Source of the DNA: Spirochaetota bacterium
GTDB lineage: Bacteria; Spirochaetota; UBA4802; UB4802
DNA length: 54,303 nt
NCBI GenBank assembly: GCA_040756435.1
Contig: JBFLZD010000023.1
Location: 1-54,303, forward strand
Direction: 5' to 3'
Made by a program: the position numbers and the translations under genes. The first letter of the stretch is position 1; each line of letters begins with the position of its first letter. This document shows, piece after piece, positions 51,995-54,303 of this stretch. A model generated the notes under the pieces. It did no database searches. It was given only the letters and a program-made list of their open reading frames with translations, and was not told the DNA's origin.

Positions 51995-53575
51995 TTACTG
52001 CTTAACCTTCCATTCAGTATAATTCAAACCTCTTTTATGTACTATGACATTATCAAAACGTTTGCTTACAGCTACCAGTGCAGGTGTACAATATAAAAAT
52101 GTATATGGCTGCTCATCATGAATTATCTCATGGAATCGCCGGTACATAGCAATACGCTTATCTACATCAAACTCTTTACGTGCTTTTTCAATGATTTCAT
52201 CTGCATCAGCATTGACAAAATAACAAAAATTAGACCCTGCTTTTACCTGTGATGAATGCCATAGCTGGTATGGGTCACCTTCCCATGACAATGACCAGCC
52301 CAATGTAACAGCATCAAAATCTCGTTTGTCTACTTTGTTAACAAAAACAGCCCATTCATAACGGTTTATATCCATCTGTATGCCAACCTTTGCAAAATCT
52401 TCTTTCAAAATGGTTGCCAGCCGTTCAGCAAACTTACTTGCTGATGCTATAGTCAAAGTAAATTTGAAGGCAACGCCATTCTTATCAAGGATTCCATCAC
52501 CATTACTATCGCTAAAGCCAGCTCTATGTAATATTTCCTTAGCTTTTACAGGATTGTATGGTAAAGGCTGTATATTATGGTTATAATATTTATCATGAAT
52601 ATAAAATGGGCCTGTAACTACCGTTCCTAATCCAAACAACAAACTGTCAAGAATTGCCTGACGGTTAATTAGCATGGTAAGTGCTTTGCGAACATTTTTG
52701 TCTTTAAATAAAGGATTACGTGCATTCCACCCAATATAATTATAATATGGTTGATAGTACATGAATTTGTAAAATGATTCTTGAAAATGTTTTGAATTTG
52801 TTTGCCTTACCCACTGTATTGGCCTCAATGCCATGACATCAAGCTCGCCTTTTTTTAACATCTGTAATGCAACATTGGGTTCAGGAATTATTTTATACAC
52901 TATACGCTTTATATCTGGTTTTGGACCCCAATATCTATCATTCACAACTAATTCAATGGTTTTACCCGTATTCCATGTTACAAATTTATATGGTCCGGTT
53001 CCAATAGGGAAACGGTTGTTTTTATGGGTGTTGAAATCAGTTCCATCATCAAATATATGTTTGGGTACGATAGGAATGCTTCCACAAATTTCAAGCGCAA
53101 GGAAGTAAGGTTTTGCATACGTAAACTCAACAATGTATGGTGTAATTTCCTTAACACTTTTCACATCAATATAATAAACCTTTAGCGGTGCATTTGCCAC
53201 TTTGGGATCTTTAATTACGTTAAATGAATATATAATATCGTCGGCTGTAAAAGGTTTTCCATCACTCCAGTAAATGTTTTTTTTAAGATAAAAGCGGTAA
53301 TGCAGTTTATCAGATGAAATTTCCCATTTTGTAGCTAATTGTGGTTTTAACTCTAACGTATCATAATCCCTATCAAGCAGTGTTTCATAAATATATGTAT
53401 TTATTGAAGAAGCTATAGCTTCGTTTGAAGTTATGGGATTGAGATGTCCGGGTTCAGCCGAAATATGAATATATAACGTATATGGATCACGAACTGATTC
53501 AAAGCGTGTGCAGGAAGACAGGATAATGATCAGTAAAAGTATTATATAATATAGTCTTTTATGAGATGTAATCAT
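51995..53575 (-). CDS. Peptide ABC transporter substrate-binding lipoprotein
   Basis: A 526-residue SBP family 5 (DppA/OppA) protein. The lipobox is good (IIILSSC, Cys acylation expected), so it is tethered at the outer face of the inner membrane or in the periplasm. Domain features include SAEPGHLNPITSNEAIAS, WSDGKPFTADDIIYSFN, IVPKHIFDDG, GTGPYKF and VRKALTMLINRQAILDSLL, then ATILKEDFAKVGIQ. It is the first gene of the operon with the two permeases, a lipoprotein and a phosphatase. The pocket side chains do not settle the ligand. Confidence 0.95.
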   Translation of the reverse strand: MITSHKRLYYIILLLIIILSSCTRFESVRDPYTLYIHISAEPGHLNPITSNEAIASSINTYIYETLLDRDYDTLELKPQLATKWEISSDKLHYRFYLKKNIYWSDGKPFTADDIIYSFNVIKDPKVANAPLKVYYIDVKSVKEITPYIVEFTYAKPYFLALEICGSIPIVPKHIFDDGTDFNTHKNNRFPIGTGPYKFVTWNTGKTIELVVNDRYWGPKPDIKRIVYKIIPEPNVALQMLKKGELDVMALRPIQWVRQTNSKHFQESFYKFMYYQPYYNYIGWNARNPLFKDKNVRKALTMLINRQAILDSLLFGLGTVVTGPFYIHDKYYNHNIQPLPYNPVKAKEILHRAGFSDSNGDGILDKNGVAFKFTLTIASASKFAERLATILKEDFAKVGIQMDINRYEWAVFVNKVDKRDFDAVTLGWSLSWEGDPYQLWHSSQVKAGSNFCYFVNADADEIIEKARKEFDVDKRIAMYRRFHEIIHDEQPYTFLYCTPALVAVSKRFDNVIVHKRGLNYTEWKVKQ

Positions 53576-53651
53576 ATCACTACAACAACCTTATTATTTA
53601 ACATTAGTTGCTTACTGTAACTTTCTCTTAAAAATAGAATTAAAGAATTTG

Positions 53652-54303
53652 CTATATTGAATTATGTTTCTTAAAGAAAAGATTTGTTTCATTTTTTATT
53701 ACAAATGAAAGACCAAGTAACGCTATCAGGTTTGGGAATGCCATAAGCCCATTCATTATATCAGTTACGGTCCATACAATTTCTAATTTTCCGATAGCTC
53801 CTATAAATACAACTATCACCCATAATAATCTATATGGCTTTATTGCCTTTTCACCTGCAATGTATTCAACTGATTTCTCGCCGTAGTATGCCCATCCTAA
53901 AATAGTAGAATAAGCAAAAAATATAAGACTGAGAGAAACAACAATTCCACCCCAGGTGCCCGGTAAGCCCAAACTAAAAGCATGTTCGGTTAACGCTGCG
54001 GCTGTTTTTCCACTTTCCCATGCACCAGTTACCAGTATAACCAGTCCTGTAAACGTGCATACAACAATGGTATCTATAAAAGTCTGTGTCATTGAAACTA
54101 AAGCTTGCCTTACTGGTTCATCAGTTTTTGCAGCAGCAGCAGCTATTGGTGAGCTGCCTAATCCAGATTCATTGGATAGCAATCCACGGGATACACCCAT
54201 CTGCATTGCCATTTTGACGGTTGCACCAGCAAATCCACCTAAAGCAGCTACAGGGGTAAACGCATGCACAAATATAAGCTCAAAAGCCTGTATAATATTT
54301 GAT
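53652..54303 (-). CDS. AGCS family sodium:alanine/glycine symporter (5' end outside window)
   Basis: The C-terminal 217 residues of an amino-acid:cation symporter. The frame stays open to the window edge, with no start inside (an internal GTG at 54269 is not the start). Typical AGCS sequence is visible: [59 protein letters not shown], and [18 protein letters not shown]. It contains about five membrane helices and a stop at 53652. It would import alanine or glycine with sodium. It precedes the peptide ABC operon on the same strand by 76 nt. Confidence 0.93.
   Translation of the reverse strand, partial: SNIIQAFELIFVHAFTPVAALGGFAGATVKMAMQMGVSRGLLSNESGLGSSPIAAAAAKTDEPVRQALVSMTQTFIDTIVVCTFTGLVILVTGAWESGKTAAALTEHAFSLGLPGTWGGIVVSLSLIFFAYSTILGWAYYGEKSVEYIAGEKAIKPYRLLWVIVVFIGAIGKLEIVWTVTDIMNGLMAFPNLIALLGLSFVIKNETNLFFKKHNSI

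Overview
The window is AT-rich (about one third G+C by eye), gene-dense bacterial chromosome. It has outer-membrane beta-barrels, lipoproteins with relaxed lipoboxes, a periplasmic NagZ-like enzyme and lytic transglycosylase, a large 7TM-type chemotaxis receptor, SpoIIE-type phosphatase/STAS signalling and an iPGM/GlgA sugar branch. This suggests a diderm, most likely a spirochaete-like lineage, but that placement is inference from gene style; no rRNA is present. No phage, CRISPR array or intact insertion sequence was seen.

Layout. 0.2-5.8 kb: MCP, tRNA-Thr(CGU), LysM/M23 peptidase, and an RsmG-TrmH methyltransferase fusion. 5.8-9.3 kb: a sphingosine-1-phosphate-lyase-like enzyme and a DUF819 membrane protein, divergent from a TetR regulator with tandem palindromic operators between. 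9.4-12 kb: cold-shock protein with a long leader, MFS transporter, orphan ParA. 12-17.7 kb: a lipid-catabolism module (APH-type kinase, TetR, acyl-CoA dehydrogenase, histidine phosphatase) facing etfBA across a symmetric promoter/operator. 17.7-26.9 kb: a MITE-like repeat, PlsC, HemW, NagZ, an anti-sigma-type ATPase with a LOG protein, ArgJ, and a beta-barrel protein. 27-34 kb: short GDPD-like protein, PF04020 protein, an ATP-grasp plus two methyltransferases, a surface-antigen barrel, and an AGPS-like flavoenzyme. 34-37 kb: an ECF transporter operon containing a methyltransferase. 37-40.7 kb: sir2-mutL-coaC-coaB. 41-46 kb: membrane protein, two STAS proteins, gpmI, glgA, lytic transglycosylase. 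46-54.3 kb: SpoIIE/TPR phosphatase, a peptide ABC operon with a DUF6599-like lipoprotein and a metallophosphatase, and a partial AGCS symporter.

How they work together. The clearest functional unit is 12-17.7 kb: kinase, dehydrogenase and electron-transfer flavoprotein appear to be co-regulated by one palindrome and resemble the kinase/dehydrogenase logic known for 4-hydroxyacyl-CoA degradation. Two DNA-level signals cross gene boundaries. One is a 10-mer, GAACTATCGC (nine exact copies, both strands, all reading frames, far above chance), which looks like an uptake-type or otherwise maintained genome motif. The other is a dispersed ~115-bp intergenic element with two near-full copies and one half copy.
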